Positions 52,273 to 63,548 are shown, numbered from the stretch's first letter. The stretch is 64,000 nt of DNA from Enchytraeus crypticus (GCA_905160935.1 CAJHZI010000473.1:194001-258000), one strand, 5' to 3'. A program made the numbers and translations. The notes: a model not told the origin generated them from the letters alone.

Positions 52273-52733
52273 TATGAACAAGAGAAAGTTCAAAACATCC
52301 GTTATTTCGGGCGTTGAGTCCTTCGGCCCCGGAAGTGCATTTGAGAAATAGTTTTCCACGTTTCAACTTAAAGACAGAATAAAGATTTAAACTAAATTTC
52401 ACTTTGATCGGCTGAGTTAATTAGATCCGCATTACATGCTGCTAAGTTAATATAAGATGCCTGATTTACTCCTCTAATGGTACGACTATTATAACCAAAT
52501 TTCTTTGTTGTCATTGATGCTCGATTTAGTCATGGCCGAAGCTAGTGTGATATTTTATTGCGCTATTGTTGTTGTTGCTTTGTTACGGCACAGTTTATCT
52601 ACGCTAAGTGTCGGTCACAGATTCTATAGTCATGAAGACTGACTCTCCGTGCTGATAATAAAGATATAACACTCAACTGCATAATAGTGCCGATATACTG
52701 GACTTGTTACACTAACCCCCCCCCCTCCTCCCA

Positions 52734-52738
<5 letters not shown>

Positions 52739-52791
<53 letters not shown>

Positions 52792-52824
52792 ATATAGTTA
52801 TATATATATATATATATAATATAG

Positions 52825-52861
<37 letters not shown>

Positions 52862-52904
52862 TTATATATATAATATAGTTATATATATATAATATAGTTA
52901 TATA

Positions 52905-52945
<41 letters not shown>
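52739..52945. repeat. (CT)n and (TA)n microsatellites with ATATAATATAGTTA units
   Basis: (CT)n 52739-52775, then TA tracts with five TATAATATAGTTATA units, ending at an RTE-like LINE terminus. Confidence 0.95.
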
Positions 52946-52948
<3 letters not shown>

Positions 52949-53190
52949 ACTGCCTACTGACATATCCATGGTATATAACGCCTTCCTTCTCTGTCTTCCG
53001 CTTTCCTCTTATTTCCACTTATGAAGGGGTCTTTAAATCATCTAACATACCTAATCTCGGCCTGCCTCTGCCTCTTTTACCTTCCATTCTACCTTCTGTG
53101 ACCTCTTTTAATAGACCTTCCTCCCCTTAGAATGTGTCCTATCCAACTCTTCTTCCTATTTCTTAATTTATCAATTGTCCATCTGTATTA
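52946..53190 (-). mobile_element. RTE-like LINE 3' end between two (TA)n tracts
   Basis: TCCACTGCCTACTGACATAT, CCATGGTATATAACGCC, GGTCTTTAAATCATCTAACA, TTCCATTCTACCTTCTGTGA, AATGTGTCCTATCCAACTCT and ATCAATTGTCCATCTGTA. Confidence 0.85.
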
Positions 53191-53286
53191 TATATATATA
53201 TATATATATATGCATGTATATATATATACATGTATATATATATATATAATATATATATATAAATGATATATGCATACATGTAAATG

Positions 53287-53343
<57 letters not shown>

Positions 53344-53400
53344 ATATATATATACATGTATATATATATATATATATATTTCTCTGTCTCACTCTCTCTG
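53190..53400. repeat. (TA)n / TATACATG microsatellite
   Basis: Compound TA tracts with TGTATA and ACATGTA interruptions, ending in (CT)n. Confidence 0.95.
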
Positions 53401-53529
53401 TTTTTCTACTTTTGCGCAGTATACTTTGTTATCTCTCTATATATCTTCTTTTCTACCTCTCACCTCCCTCCCCTCCTCTCTCTCTCTCAATGCCTGATCA
53501 CGTCTCTGCAGGTCCTAGTCATATAAATC

Positions 53530-53869
53530 TTGCGTCTAGTGGCGGCTTAGCGACATAATTAAGATGTCATAACTAAAATCTTCTCTCATGACAAGTCACG
53601 AGTGGATACAGTTGTTAGCGCATAACTCTCTAATTTCTTAACTCAATGCATTTAGTAGTATAAAGACCATTGCATTAAGTCCTCCCGTCAACCTTGACAG
53701 CTGTGCTAGTTCTTCATTGTGAGCTTCTTGAGGCTATGTCTTCTAAATATGCCATATATAAGATTGCTTAGTACGATTTAAATGATTACAATTATTTAAA
53801 TTTGAAATCTAAGAGCTACCACGGTAAGGAAATAAAACAGAAAAATAAAAGACATAGCATGTGAAAAAG
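53530..53869. other. Stretch without recognised gene
   Basis: TCTAGTGGCGGCTTA also occurs at 8406-8420, which hints at another dispersed repeat. Nothing else recognised. Confidence 0.3.
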
Positions 53870-53985
53870 CCACTAGAAACGCTGGGCTGCATGTGTCGTA
53901 AAAGGCGACTAAGATCCAAGCCAAAGTCAGATAGGTCATTCAGATAGTAAGAGCTTAGGCTCCAGATACTGAAAATTTCAAAAAC
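53870..53985 (+). mobile_element. Family Y repeat, head part
   Basis: CATGTGTCGTAAAAGGCGAC, TAAGATCCAAGCCAAAGTCA and AGAGCTTAGGCTCCAGATA. Confidence 0.6.
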
Positions 53986-54291
53986 TTGTAACATTTCAAA
54001 AAGTTCTATTAAAACTTTAGTTGATAAAGTTATAAATTTGAGTTTTCAAAACTTCTAAATTTTTAAAATTTCAGTAGTCCGTTTTTTGGGAAATCATAAA
54101 ATGATTTTCCATCGTTTAACATAACATAACGTAACATAGTATAGCATAACATAACATAAATTATTGTGTTAGTTGCCTTTAGTTTTATCATCCGTTTGGA
54201 TTCACGATATAGCAGATTTCTGTGAAAATATTGAATTAAAATTATGAACTATACTATACACAAAATTTTGAGCTAAAGTTTACTATGAGAT

Positions 54292-54390
54292 ATCATAGAA
54301 AGTAGAATGGAAGGAAGGAGAAACAGAGGCAGCGAATATGAATGTTAGATGATCCAAAGATTCACTCATATGTGGACATGAAAAATATTT
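54292..54390 (+). mobile_element. RTE-like LINE fragment
   Basis: TCATAGAAAGTAGAATGGAA, GTTAGATGATCCAAAGATTC and ACTCATATGTGGACATG. Confidence 0.7.
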
Positions 54391-54521
54391 CTTGCTTCAG
54401 AAATTTCCACTAGCATAACTAATGTAGACATGATTTGACCTTTCATGTATTTTTAAAAGAATTTCTTTTGTTGTGAGTTTTAGAGGAGAAATCAATTCTA
54501 CCCTGACCGTTAAAAGTAAAA

Positions 54522-54756
54522 GTAAACACGCATTATAGTGAAATGATCAACTGTGTTGATATCTATCACTTTTTAATAGCACATGTTTAAAACGTTAGAC
54601 AATTTGTTCTATTTTCCGTGTAACCAGTCCAGTGAATGTCCGAGATTTTACTCTCAGATCAGCGCGGCCGGGATTCGAACCCACGAGAGTTCAATTCACC
54701 TCAGGATCTGTCATTTAAAATTTCATGACGTTACCCCTACGCTATTAAGACATTCT
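54522..54756 (-). mobile_element. tRNA-derived SINE, family B, near full length
   Basis: GTGAAATGATCAACTGTGTT, CCAGTCCAGTGAATGTCCGA, GGGATTCGAACCCACGAGAG and CCCCTACGCTATTAAGACAT. Confidence 0.82.
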
Positions 54757-55355
54757 AAATTCGTTAAATTCGTTAAATAATATTCGTTTATGCCTACCCT
54801 TACATAGAATACTTTCCAGTTAGAGATTACTAACACCTTTTTAAATTGAAGATTAATAAAGCTCTATATTAAATGATGAAATCTTTCAAACAAACTCAAA
54901 CACTGCCAAAGAATTAAATCCTTTTTGTGGATGTATCCAAAAACTGTGAATAACCCGGGCAGTAAAAGCATTTACTGACTAACAAATGAGGTTAACGGTC
55001 GATTGGTGCAATATTTAATGTCAATTGTCATTGAAAACTTCATGATGACTTTGAGAAATACTGCATCACGACTTTGAGGTGGTTTCATGTTCACTGTGTA
55101 ACATCTTTATTTTCACTGCATCATCAAGCAATGATTAAAAGTTTTCTTAATTTTGTAGAGCAACGATAAAATACATTTAAAATACACTAATGTATATCGT
55201 ATGAAAATGTCAAATTCTCCTTTAATTTGGGAAATATTTTGGATCATCAGTTCATCAGTTCCTTGATTTTTGAAGAGAACATAGGGCGGCAACATTCCTC
55301 CATTCTTTTCTGTAAACTTCTTTTCTGTTTTTCTTTTCTGTTTTTTCTTTTTTTT
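54757..55355. other. Stretch without recognised gene
   Basis: No exon or family seen; 55327-55360 is a pyrimidine-rich tract. Confidence 0.35.
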
Positions 55356-55359
55356 CTTT

Positions 55360-55650
55360 AGCAACCCTCACAGCATCTTCTCATGAAATGTTCAAAGTTT
55401 CAAAATCTTTCTTGATCGTGTTGAACAAAGTTCTTCTAGGTCTTCCTCTTTTTTTCCCTTGAATTAGCTTTCAATTCATTGCAGTCTTTGCAGATCCACC
55501 ATCAGGCATTCTTAATTCGTGGCTCAAGAACCTTTATATACTTTCCGCAACTATTTCATCTAATTTTCTCTCTTCAAACCTTTCAAGTAATGTTTCATTT
55601 TTGATGTGCTCCCAATAATGAATTTTTTAGGGTTCTTCTGTGACATCTTT
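55360..55650 (-). mobile_element. LINE C-terminal remnant
   Basis: The minus strand reads KRGRPRRTLFNTIKKDFETL, then NIS, a stop, and EDAVRVA, the C-terminal pattern of endonuclease/RT LINE proteins. It is decayed. Confidence 0.55.
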
Positions 55651-55877
55651 GATGAAAAAGTTAATTTGGGAAATATTTTAGATAACTACTTGCATTTTGT
55701 TAGTGAAACACATGCATGCATGTATGTACTCACATAAATACTTAAATTACACAAATCTCTATGCTACAAATAATACTGAATAAATAAATCGCTTCCTAAT
55801 AGAAAATATATAACGAATATATATTGTATATATATTTATATAATGTGCATCCAAACATATATACATACGTAAGTACA

Positions 55878-56155
55878 TGTTGTGTCCGGGTCGTTTGAAG
55901 AATAGACCAACCGGTGACTGATCGTGTCGTAGAAGGCGACTAAAGTATCAAAATTAAACCAACGTCAGAAAGGCCATTAGGTTGGTGAGCGCCAAGGCTT
56001 CAGAAATTGCATAAAATGTTTTTAACGAATGGAATCGATTATAGAAGATATACTGATGATATCGTATGGGACAGAGACGAGTTAGCATACCGACTAGCGT
56101 TAGACTGGGATTAAAAGGAAGATGATGACTACAATGACGATGATAATGATTGAAG
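55878..56155 (+). mobile_element. Modular SINE-like repeat, family Y, full length
   Basis: TGTTGTGTCCGGGTCGTTTG, AATAGACCAACCGGTGACTG, TCGTGTCGTAGAAGGCGACT, CCAACGTCAGAAAGGCCATT, AGGTTGGTGAGCGCCAAGGC, TAGCGTTAGACTGGGATTAA, then AGGAAGATGATGAC. Confidence 0.8.
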
Positions 56156-57025
56156 TTAAGCAAAATATATTTTGCAACGCTTTTTTTCCAGAAAGTTTGT
56201 GTTTTTAACAAGAATTTTCCTAAGCTTTGAGAAGCTTACACGTACATAGTTTACAGTTTACACACCGACATTAATAAAATTTAAGTAGACTATGAATGAA
56301 ATTAGAAGTTGTTTAAACAGACTTATTGAAGAATTGTGCTAAATCTTCATATATCAAACAGTTCAGTACATCGAGAGACGAGAAAAGAAAGCGAAGTGTT
56401 GGAGACTTGGGAGTTCTTGGCTCAGAGCGATCAACACACTTGACCATTGACTTTGATTATTCCATAGTGTCAAATGTTGCTATGAACGACAATAGCGATC
56501 TCCTGTTTGTTGTTACGGGTACTATGAATTTTCCCCAATAACGATGTACATGTAGAACGGTGTATAGGACAGGTAATGGAGCTTCCAGTTAACCTGTCGG
56601 TAGCTACTGCGTAGAAAGGTACGCTAGAGAATAACTCAAAGCATTTCTTACTGTGATGCTTTATAGCAAAGCATATCTTTGAAACCTACTGCAAAAGCCG
56701 ACCAAAGTCATTCATGTCACAAAAGCGCATTCAAGAATCTTTGTAACCTGTACAATATTAAGCGTGCAATAAAGCAAAAATTAGGCTTTTCATGCTTTGC
56801 ATTCAAACATGTTATGCATTTCAATTTGAATGTCTTACTCACCACGTCAAAAGCTCTCCATAATATTATCTAAAAGGCTCGACAAAAGAGGTATATAATA
56901 AAAGAGTAAATTTTCATAAATTTTAAGAAATCATTGTTACCCTCCAAGGTCAAACTTTAGGTGCAAACTTGATTAATCCAGTTCGGCTAGAGTAGATTCA
57001 TTCATATCTCTTATTTTGTGTTCAG
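56156..57025. other. Stretch without recognised gene
   Basis: Short open frames at 56326-56541 and 56679-56873 have no domain, signal or splice context. Confidence 0.35.
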
Positions 57026-57029
57026 CCAA

Positions 57030-57245
57030 GTGGCAGGTCCAAGGTACATATTACTACTTCCAAGTTACTATTCAAGTTTCATAAAGAGCACCCTATCAAC
57101 GAACGAATTAATCCCTTTACAAAAAGCCATGCTTTAGTCAAACCTTCATGTAAACTATAGTTTGGGAATAATATCGCTTCTGGGGTGGCTTCGCGTTGCC
57201 TTCCTCAGTTCTTTCTCTGTCTCCTCTAACGCCAAGCACATATAA
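57030..57245 (-). mobile_element. Family X repeat
   Basis: CAGGTCCAAGGTACATATTA, AATTAATCCCTTTACAAAAA, GTAAACTATAGTTTGGGAAT and GGCTTCGCGTTGCCTTCCTC. Confidence 0.72.
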
Positions 57246-57377
57246 TACAGTCTGCTTTCTGCAGACAATTTAATTTTACTATCTTGTAATTTTTAATTAA
57301 AATATTATAATTAAATAATAATAATAATAATTTATACATTTAAACAATATTGCACTATCTTTTCTCATAATATTCTG

Positions 57378-57585
57378 TCAAATGGCAGGTTCAAGGGACA
57401 TAATCATTCTCGCAGTCTTCTATCTCCATAGAGAGCACGCAATTGATCAACCAGTGAACCAATGTGGCTTCTGAGGAAGTTTCACGTTGCTTTTCTCAGT
57501 CATTATGTAGTCGTCTCTTACGACGCGTCTAACTGACGGTTTGTATAGTCTTAGATGTCCCGGGCACAACACAGGTAATTATTTT
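57378..57585 (-). mobile_element. Family X repeat
   Basis: TCAAATGGCAGGTTCAAGGG, GGCTTCTGAGGAAGTTTCAC, GTCGTCTCTTACGACGCGTC and GATGTCCCGGGCACAACACA. The head is the best match to the family Y head. Confidence 0.74.
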
Positions 57586-57794
57586 ATCCAAAAGGTTAAG
57601 TACAGCTATATGTCATAGCTGTAAAATCAAAATACGTATAGCGTAGCTTTAGAAGTTGCTGATGAACTACTGTGACATACTTGAGATGCGCTTGTTGAAG
57701 CAGTTGAGTTATTTGAATTGTCAGAAAAGCAGATTCCTGCAAGCAATGTGCTGAACTTATCTTTTGAAAATCTGTAACGAAAACTCACCTGGAT

Positions 57795-57885
57795 CATCAT
57801 CTTTCATGGAATACCATTTTAACTAGGATTGGGACGCGAGTAGACCTTATTCACTCTACTGTGTCCCAAACCCAATCATCTGTCA
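57795..57885 (-). mobile_element. Family Y repeat, tail
   Basis: ATCATCATCTTTCATGGAAT, ACTAGGATTGGGACGCGAGT and ATCATCTGTCAATACG. Confidence 0.6.
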
Positions 57886-57947
57886 ATACGTAAACCTGAA
57901 CAACAATAAACAATTGATAAACCAAAAAATTCTGATTTAATTTTTCA

Positions 57948-58140
57948 TTGGCATTTATATGTGGCATTTATATGTGGCATTTATATGTGGCATTTATATG
58001 TGGCATTTATATGTGGCATTTATATGTGGCATTTATATGTGGCACTAAATCAGGCATTTATATGAGGCATAAATATTCAGGTATATGTGGCATTTATATG
58101 TGGCATTTAATGGTGGCTTTTATATGTGGCATTTATTATA
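57948..58140. repeat. 13-bp tandem repeat (CATTTATATGTGG)n
   Basis: Seven perfect copies then variants. In one frame it reads AFICGIYMWHLYV repeats; these are artefacts. Confidence 0.94.
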
Positions 58141-58154
58141 TAAGCTTTGCCACA

Positions 58155-58815
58155 CACTGTTTAAAAATTACGCTGAGGCAATGATGGAGGAAGCCATGGT
58201 AGACTTGGAAGAAGGAATAAAAGTAGGAGGGAATTTGTTACAAGATGTACGATTTAAAGATGACCAAGGAATGGTAGCGATCAGCGAGGCTGGACTGCAG
58301 AAGATAATGTATAGGCTGAGTGACACGGCATTGAGATATAACATGAAGATTAATATAAAAAAGACCAAGGTTATGAGAGTGTCCAATAATAAAGATGAAG
58401 TTAATATCACAATAAATGGTACGAAATTGGAACAGGTAAGGAGTTTCAAACATTTGGGTCATACTGTAACCGATGACGGGAAATGTGAGACTGAAAAATG
58501 CAGTTGGATTGCACAAGCAAAAGCGGCCTTTGATAAAAGGAAAGAACATTTTAACAAAAAATTCTCGAGAAAGACACAAAGAGAGAGAGATATTGAAAAC
58601 CTTGGTTTGGACCACACTATTGTATGAATGTTAAACCTGGGTCTTAAGGAAGGAAGTGATTAGGAAACTAGATGCAGTGGAAATGGGGATATGGAGAGTA
58701 ATGGAGAGGATTAGCTGGGCTCAAAAGGTTACAAAATGAGGCAGTTCTTGAGAGAGTTGATACAGATAGACAGCTGATAAATGTATTAAGAAATAAGAAG
58801 AAGAGTTAGATGTTA
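58155..58815 (+). mobile_element. RTE-like LINE fragment, reverse transcriptase
   Basis: Plus strand: DVRFKDDQGMVAISEAGLQK (the catalytic F-A-D-D here reads FKDD), ALRYNMKINIKKTKVMRVSN, FKHLGHTVTDDGKCETEKC, then GLDHTIV. The next segment, ETGS-free and in other frames, matches WIWRRMERISW-type sequence of the 14.2 kb copy. It is 5'-truncated with several frame breaks. Confidence 0.88.
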
Positions 58816-58819
58816 GTTA

Positions 58820-58990
58820 CAATGTAACATAGCGTCACAATGCAATGTAACACACCGTCACGATGCGATGTGACACAACGTCACGATACAATATAACACA
58901 ACGTCACGATGTGATGCAGCACAACGTCACGATGCGATATGATACAACGTCACGATGCGATGTGACACAACGTCACGATGCGATGATTTT
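58820..58990. repeat. 23-bp tandem repeat around ACAACGTCACGATGCGATG
   Basis: About seven copies with scattered changes, starting directly after the LINE fragment. Confidence 0.93.
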
Positions 58991-59308
58991 CTGTGGCAGA
59001 TAGAGAGCCGTTCATACTCACGAGCGTCACATGTTTCTAGCCTGAACAAAGAAGATATCGTACAGAAGCGGTTCAGTAGCACAAGAGAACCAGATCTGAA
59101 CTGGTCGACTCTCTCAAAGCTTTTGTGGAACATTGTAAACAGACTTGTTTTCGACTCTTACCTCTCTGTAAGCATTCTATACAAAAACTCGACTTCTGAA
59201 TTCATAAAATGACGTTTGGTATTTGATGAATGGGTCAAGCGAAGATCAGAGGAGGAATTGGGGGAGGGGGTATGGCCCCCCACAGGAGCTTCCATTGAAT
59301 ATTTAAAC

Positions 59309-60052
59309 TTCAAAAACGACATTTTCTCTCCCATTCAGCATCGTCATCGTCATATCCGGGTTGTTAATAAAATCACTGTTATATGGGCTAATTTCCACCT
59401 AGAGATGGATGAAGTATTTTGGAATCACTTTTCCTCTTCGGCTGATTTAAATTTTCCCCTATACATTTGAAAATAGGCGAAAAGAGACGGCACGATACAA
59501 TAGAATGAATCACTGATATCTAGATGCTATGACAGATATTTGAAAGATCGTTTTTATTATTTACATTACTTGGCTATAGTTCTGTGAAACAGCTTCGTTA
59601 AATCTTCAAGTGTAGATTTTTTATCTCTCTGGTGCAACAAGGTCTGCATATGATGTGAGATACACTGAAGGGTCACTAAACACCTCACAGTGTGATAGCT
59701 GTGGGAATAAATCAATCACTCAATCAGCAAATCAATCAATCAATAAGTCAGTCAGTCAATGAAGCAATCAATCAATCAATCAAATCAATCATTCAATCAA
59801 TAAGTTAGTCAATCAACCAATCAATCAATCAGTCAGTCAATAAACTTCAAATGCGGCGTTTGCTCTCACATTCAGCATCGTCATCGTCATATCCAGGTTT
59901 TTAATAATATAACTGTTATATGGGTTGTTGCGTGGTCTCCACCTAGAGATGGATGTGGTATTTGGGAAACTCTCTTCCTGATTTAAATTATCTCCGATTG
60001 ATTTTAAAATAAGCGAAACGAGACTACACGATATATTAGAATGAATGAATGA
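59309..60052. repeat. 200-bp direct repeats separated by (TCAA)n
   Basis: 59309-59512 and 59847-60045 share ATTCAGCATCGTCATCGTCA, CCACCTAGAGATGGATG, TTTAAATT and AGAATGAAT. Between them lies AATCAATCAATC at 59708-59845. Confidence 0.82.
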
Positions 60053-60054
60053 AT

Positions 60055-60200
60055 CAATCAATCAATGAATCAATAATTTAATCAGTCAATATATCAATCC
60101 AGCAATAAAATATAAATAAATTAATAAATTAATACACCAAAATCAATCAATAAATCGAAAGTCAATTAGAAAATCAAGCAATCAAGACTAAATCAATTGA
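60055..60200. repeat. (ATCA)n / (AATA)n tract
   Basis: Degenerate AATCAATCAATA units, continued after a SINE at 60445-60720. Confidence 0.9.
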
Positions 60201-60206
60201 TTAATA

Positions 60207-60366
60207 AAAAGCTGGTAAAGCTAATGTTAACGTCAGTTTCCTCATTCGAAAGCGATGTCAGTGACGGGGCGAGCCCAGGATTTGAACCAGCAAATATTGA
60301 TCCGCAGTCTAATATGTTACCGACATCAATCATTCAAATTACCGACATCGCCACTGGCTGGAGCCA
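60207..60366 (-). mobile_element. tRNA-derived SINE, family C
   Basis: AAGCTGGTAAAGCTAATGTT, AACGTCAGTTTCCTCATTCG, GTGACGGGGCGAGCCCAGG and ATCGCCACTGGCTGGAGCC. The 5' end is continued by an inverted copy of itself (see hairpin). Confidence 0.8.
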
Positions 60367-60393
60367 GTGGCGATGTCGGTAATTTGAATGATT
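60328..60393. repeat. Perfect 32-bp inverted repeat at the SINE 5' end
   Basis: Arms 60328-60359 and 60362-60393 are exact complements around GG; the arm contains ACCGACATCGCCACTGGCT. Confidence 0.95.
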
Positions 60394-61020
60394 CAGTAAT
60401 AGGTTAATCACTGAAACATATGAAGATAAATAGCATATTTTTAGTGAGTCAATCAATAAAGCGACTCATCGATCAATCAATCAATAAATTTATAAATCAA
60501 ACAAACAATCCGTCAATCAATCAATCTTCCTGTCAATCAATTCATTTGTCAATAAAGTAAAAAACAAACAATCAACCAATAAGGCAAATAAATAAATTAA
60601 TCAATCAATGATCCATGATACATGCATAATTTCAACAGTCAGCCAATCAATAAATCACTAATCAATAAATCAAGAAAATAGCCAATGATTAAACAATAAA
60701 TTTTTTCAATTAGTTATTCAATCAGTAACGATTAATTTTAGCTTCAGGTTTCTTGTGTAACTTTATGTCTAATATAATTTATTTTCTTTCATTTCACTAC
60801 AGTAACTCTATCATAGCCTGTAGATCAGAGACTCCTCTGATAAGATCAGAGATATTCAGAGCTATTCAATGATATCAGCCCATATATTGGCCCATAGGCC
60901 TCTTGCTTATGCGTTAAGTGTGTCATCAACACAGCCAGCCTGTCCATTCCTGCACTTTGTCCATAGCCTATGAATTCAAGACCCTTACGTTGTGTACTTT
61001 GGACCCGTACAGTGATTCCC

Positions 61021-61028
61021 TGTATATA

Positions 61029-61080
<52 letters not shown>

Positions 61081-61082
61081 CC

Positions 61083-61116
<34 letters not shown>

Positions 61117-61155
61117 TATATATATAATATATATATATATGTGTGTGTGTGTGTA

Positions 61156-61209
<54 letters not shown>

Positions 61210-61232
61210 GTGTATGTAGATATATATATAAA
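61021..61232. repeat. (TA)n / (GT)n compound microsatellite
   Basis: Three TA tracts separated by CAATCCCTG, CAGTA and (TG)7. Confidence 0.95.
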
Positions 61233-61611
61233 GAAGAGAAAAGGAAAGAGAGTCATGAAGGGAGAGAAGGAGTGAATCACAGATGGAAATTGAGAGGCAG
61301 AGAGAGAGAGAGATAGAGAGAGGAGGAGGAGGAGAAAGAGAATGTTAATGGAAAATGGAAAGCAAAAGTGGGAATGAAGGACAGACTATAGCACATGGAG
61401 TGGGTGCTCTCTAACAAAGTCCTATAAATGATGATGATCTGTTACATTCAGTAAAACTGGACCTGAATCCACTCGTTCACTTATTTCTGTCATTCTCCCA
61501 ACCACTGGTGACGCTAGGCTGAATTCTATTGAGAGGGGTGGTGAAATGTGAAGTACCGTAAAGTAGTAATAATAATGATAATTAATAATTAATTTAATGG
61601 TAGAGGTTTAA

Positions 61612-61660
61612 CATTGGTTTCCTCAAACAAGGGTGATGGTAGGGATGTCCCTTCATCACA
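61612..61660 (-). mobile_element. SINE-tail fragment
   Basis: AGAGGTTTAACATTGGTTTC, CTCAAACAAGGGTGATGGTA and GGGATGTCCC, the complement of the fragment inside the 18-bp repeat at 51849-51895. Confidence 0.5.
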
Positions 61661-61740
61661 GGTCACTACATGGCGATTCACCCAAACTGTTTGACAAACA
61701 TGCGCTAAAGAGAAAGTAAAGATAAAGTATAATAAAATAA

Positions 61741-61880
61741 AGTTTTAGTCAAGCATAGTTTACCGGCTGTAAGTATCGCAAAGGACCTGTCAGAGATGGT
61801 TCGGATGGGGTTCGTATCGACGACCTTCTGCTTCTCATGCAAACGTGCTATCCATTTGGCCATCCAATCGTAAAATAAAA
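61741..61880 (-). mobile_element. tRNA-like SINE, family D
   Basis: GGGGTTCGTATCGACGACCT (B-box complement), CTGCTTCTCATGCAAACGTG and CTATCCATTTGGCCATCCAA (A-box complement), collinear with 19612-19735. Confidence 0.7.
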
Positions 61881-62037
61881 TTTAGTTTTAAATCAGTAAA
61901 GATTTGAGAAAATAAATCTTTATTATTTGGTTAGATTAGGGCTTAAGCAGAGAAAATTTTATTTTTTCAAAGGGTAATCAGTGACGGAGAAGCTATTTGG
62001 AAAGAAACTATCTAAGCTTTAAACTGCTCGATTCTAA

Positions 62038-62190
62038 CTGGCTGGAACCAGTGTCGATGTCGGCAAGTTATTCGACCGCTGATCAGTAAGTGCAGGGTTA
62101 CAATCCTTGGCTAGCCCGTCACTAACATCGCTTTCGAGTGAGGAAACTGACGTTAATATTATATTTGCAATCTTTACTTTTACCAGCTGT
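62038..62190 (+). mobile_element. tRNA-derived SINE, family C, near full length
   Basis: GCTGGAACCAGTGTCGATGT, TTCGACCGCTGATCAGTAAG, GCAGGGTTACAATCCTTGG, CACTAACATCGCTTTCGAGT and GAGGAAACTGACGTTAATAT. Confidence 0.8.
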
Positions 62191-62204
62191 ATAGATTACT
62201 TTCA

Positions 62205-62302
62205 TGAAGAGAAAGACTGAAAATAGAGATGAGAAGAGGCGCTATATACCATGAACCTGCCAGTAGGCAGTGCACTAAGAGAGAGATAGAGAGAGAGAGA
62301 TT
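62205..62302 (+). mobile_element. RTE-like LINE 3' end with (GA)n
   Basis: GAGGCGCTATATACCATGAA, CCTGCCAGTAGGCAGTGCAC, TAAGAGAGAGATAGAGAGAG: the intact terminal hairpin followed by its microsatellite. Confidence 0.82.
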
Positions 62303-63540
62303 GCTTGTAAGTTGGAATCTCTAAGTTAACAATTTTTAGGGCTTGGCAGCTTTATCTATCCCACGAAATCACCGGACTGTGTCATTGAAAGCTCCATCAA
62401 GTCAACAGGTATATTATATATTATAGAGACGGGTATTGAGTGATATATGTCCGCTTGTTTCTGAGTGCCAGTGTATGTTTGCTCGTACGTGTTAGTGATC
62501 GTGCGTCTAAGCTGATTTTGGGATATAATGTAAGCGACAAAGTTTGTAATTATAATAAACAATCACTTCATAAGATGCAGTCGCAGAGTAAAATCTCGCA
62601 AAATTTGTAGACGATAAATCGACAAGTTTGAGAGCTGCTAGTGTCTACTGAGAAAAGAAATTATAGAGGGAGAGCTTTGTGTTAGAGAAAAAGGTTTGAT
62701 AAAATTGATATTCGCAAGTTCTTCTGATATTCGATACTATTACGTGAAACAACTATCTGTTGCCATTGGATACGAGGGAACTAAATTCATATTTATGCTC
62801 AGGTAAGGGTAGAAGAACTTCTATACTGTACCAAATGATAGAAAATGTATTAAATGTTGGACTCGCCATCAGTATAGATTTCGGTGCCTGTTAGGCAAAT
62901 GTCCGAATCTTAAATATTTAAATATAGTTACTTTAAGTTTTGCTGTGGATAGGCTACATAGTCCAGTTATAAAGTCTAAGGAATCTGTAATCTGTAGGAA
63001 TCTGTAGTGTAAGGAACCTATTACAGATCTCTTTCACCCAGAAATCGTTCCAGCGGAAGCCTTGAGAACAATGTAATATCGCGTTAAATTTTACCGTCTA
63101 GACAACTAATGTTAGATTTTTAAAATGTTCTTATGCTTATGAAATTCTATCCAAAAAGATTAGGGAGATATCAGTGAATTTCATGCTTGATATAATCAAG
63201 CAATTTGCTAAAAGTCTCATTTGTGAGCTTTTTTAATATTTTGGGCAAATTGTTGAAAAAGAGTGAAAATGGGAATTTAAAAATGGATTTGCAGAAGTAT
63301 TTTAATCTTTTCTTGCAGTAAAAATACCGCAATAAATAATTATAACAGTGGAAAAACCGCTGTATATAGAAGCCTTCGATGTTTTTCAGTGAAATTATTA
63401 GCAAAGCGAATACGACTTTGGTTGCATTTATAATAAATGTTAAAAAATTATCACATTTAAATAGTAACACGGGAGCTTGATTGAATAATTTGGTAAAGAA
63501 AAGTTAAAAAAATAAAGTTTCGATGTTACACTTTTCACTA
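62303..63540. other. Stretch without recognised gene
   Basis: No exon with clear splice signals. The minus frame at 63171-63470 is AT-rich and lacks a recognisable domain. Confidence 0.35.
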
Positions 63541-63548
63541 TACTGGAA

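Noticed and set aside
58085-58627. 180-codon frame as a host gene
   Set aside because: The product is LINE reverse transcriptase fused by chance to a 13-bp repeat.
63171-63470. 99-codon minus-strand frame as a membrane protein
   Set aside because: The Phe/Ile/Lys-rich composition follows from AT-rich DNA; no motif or splice support.
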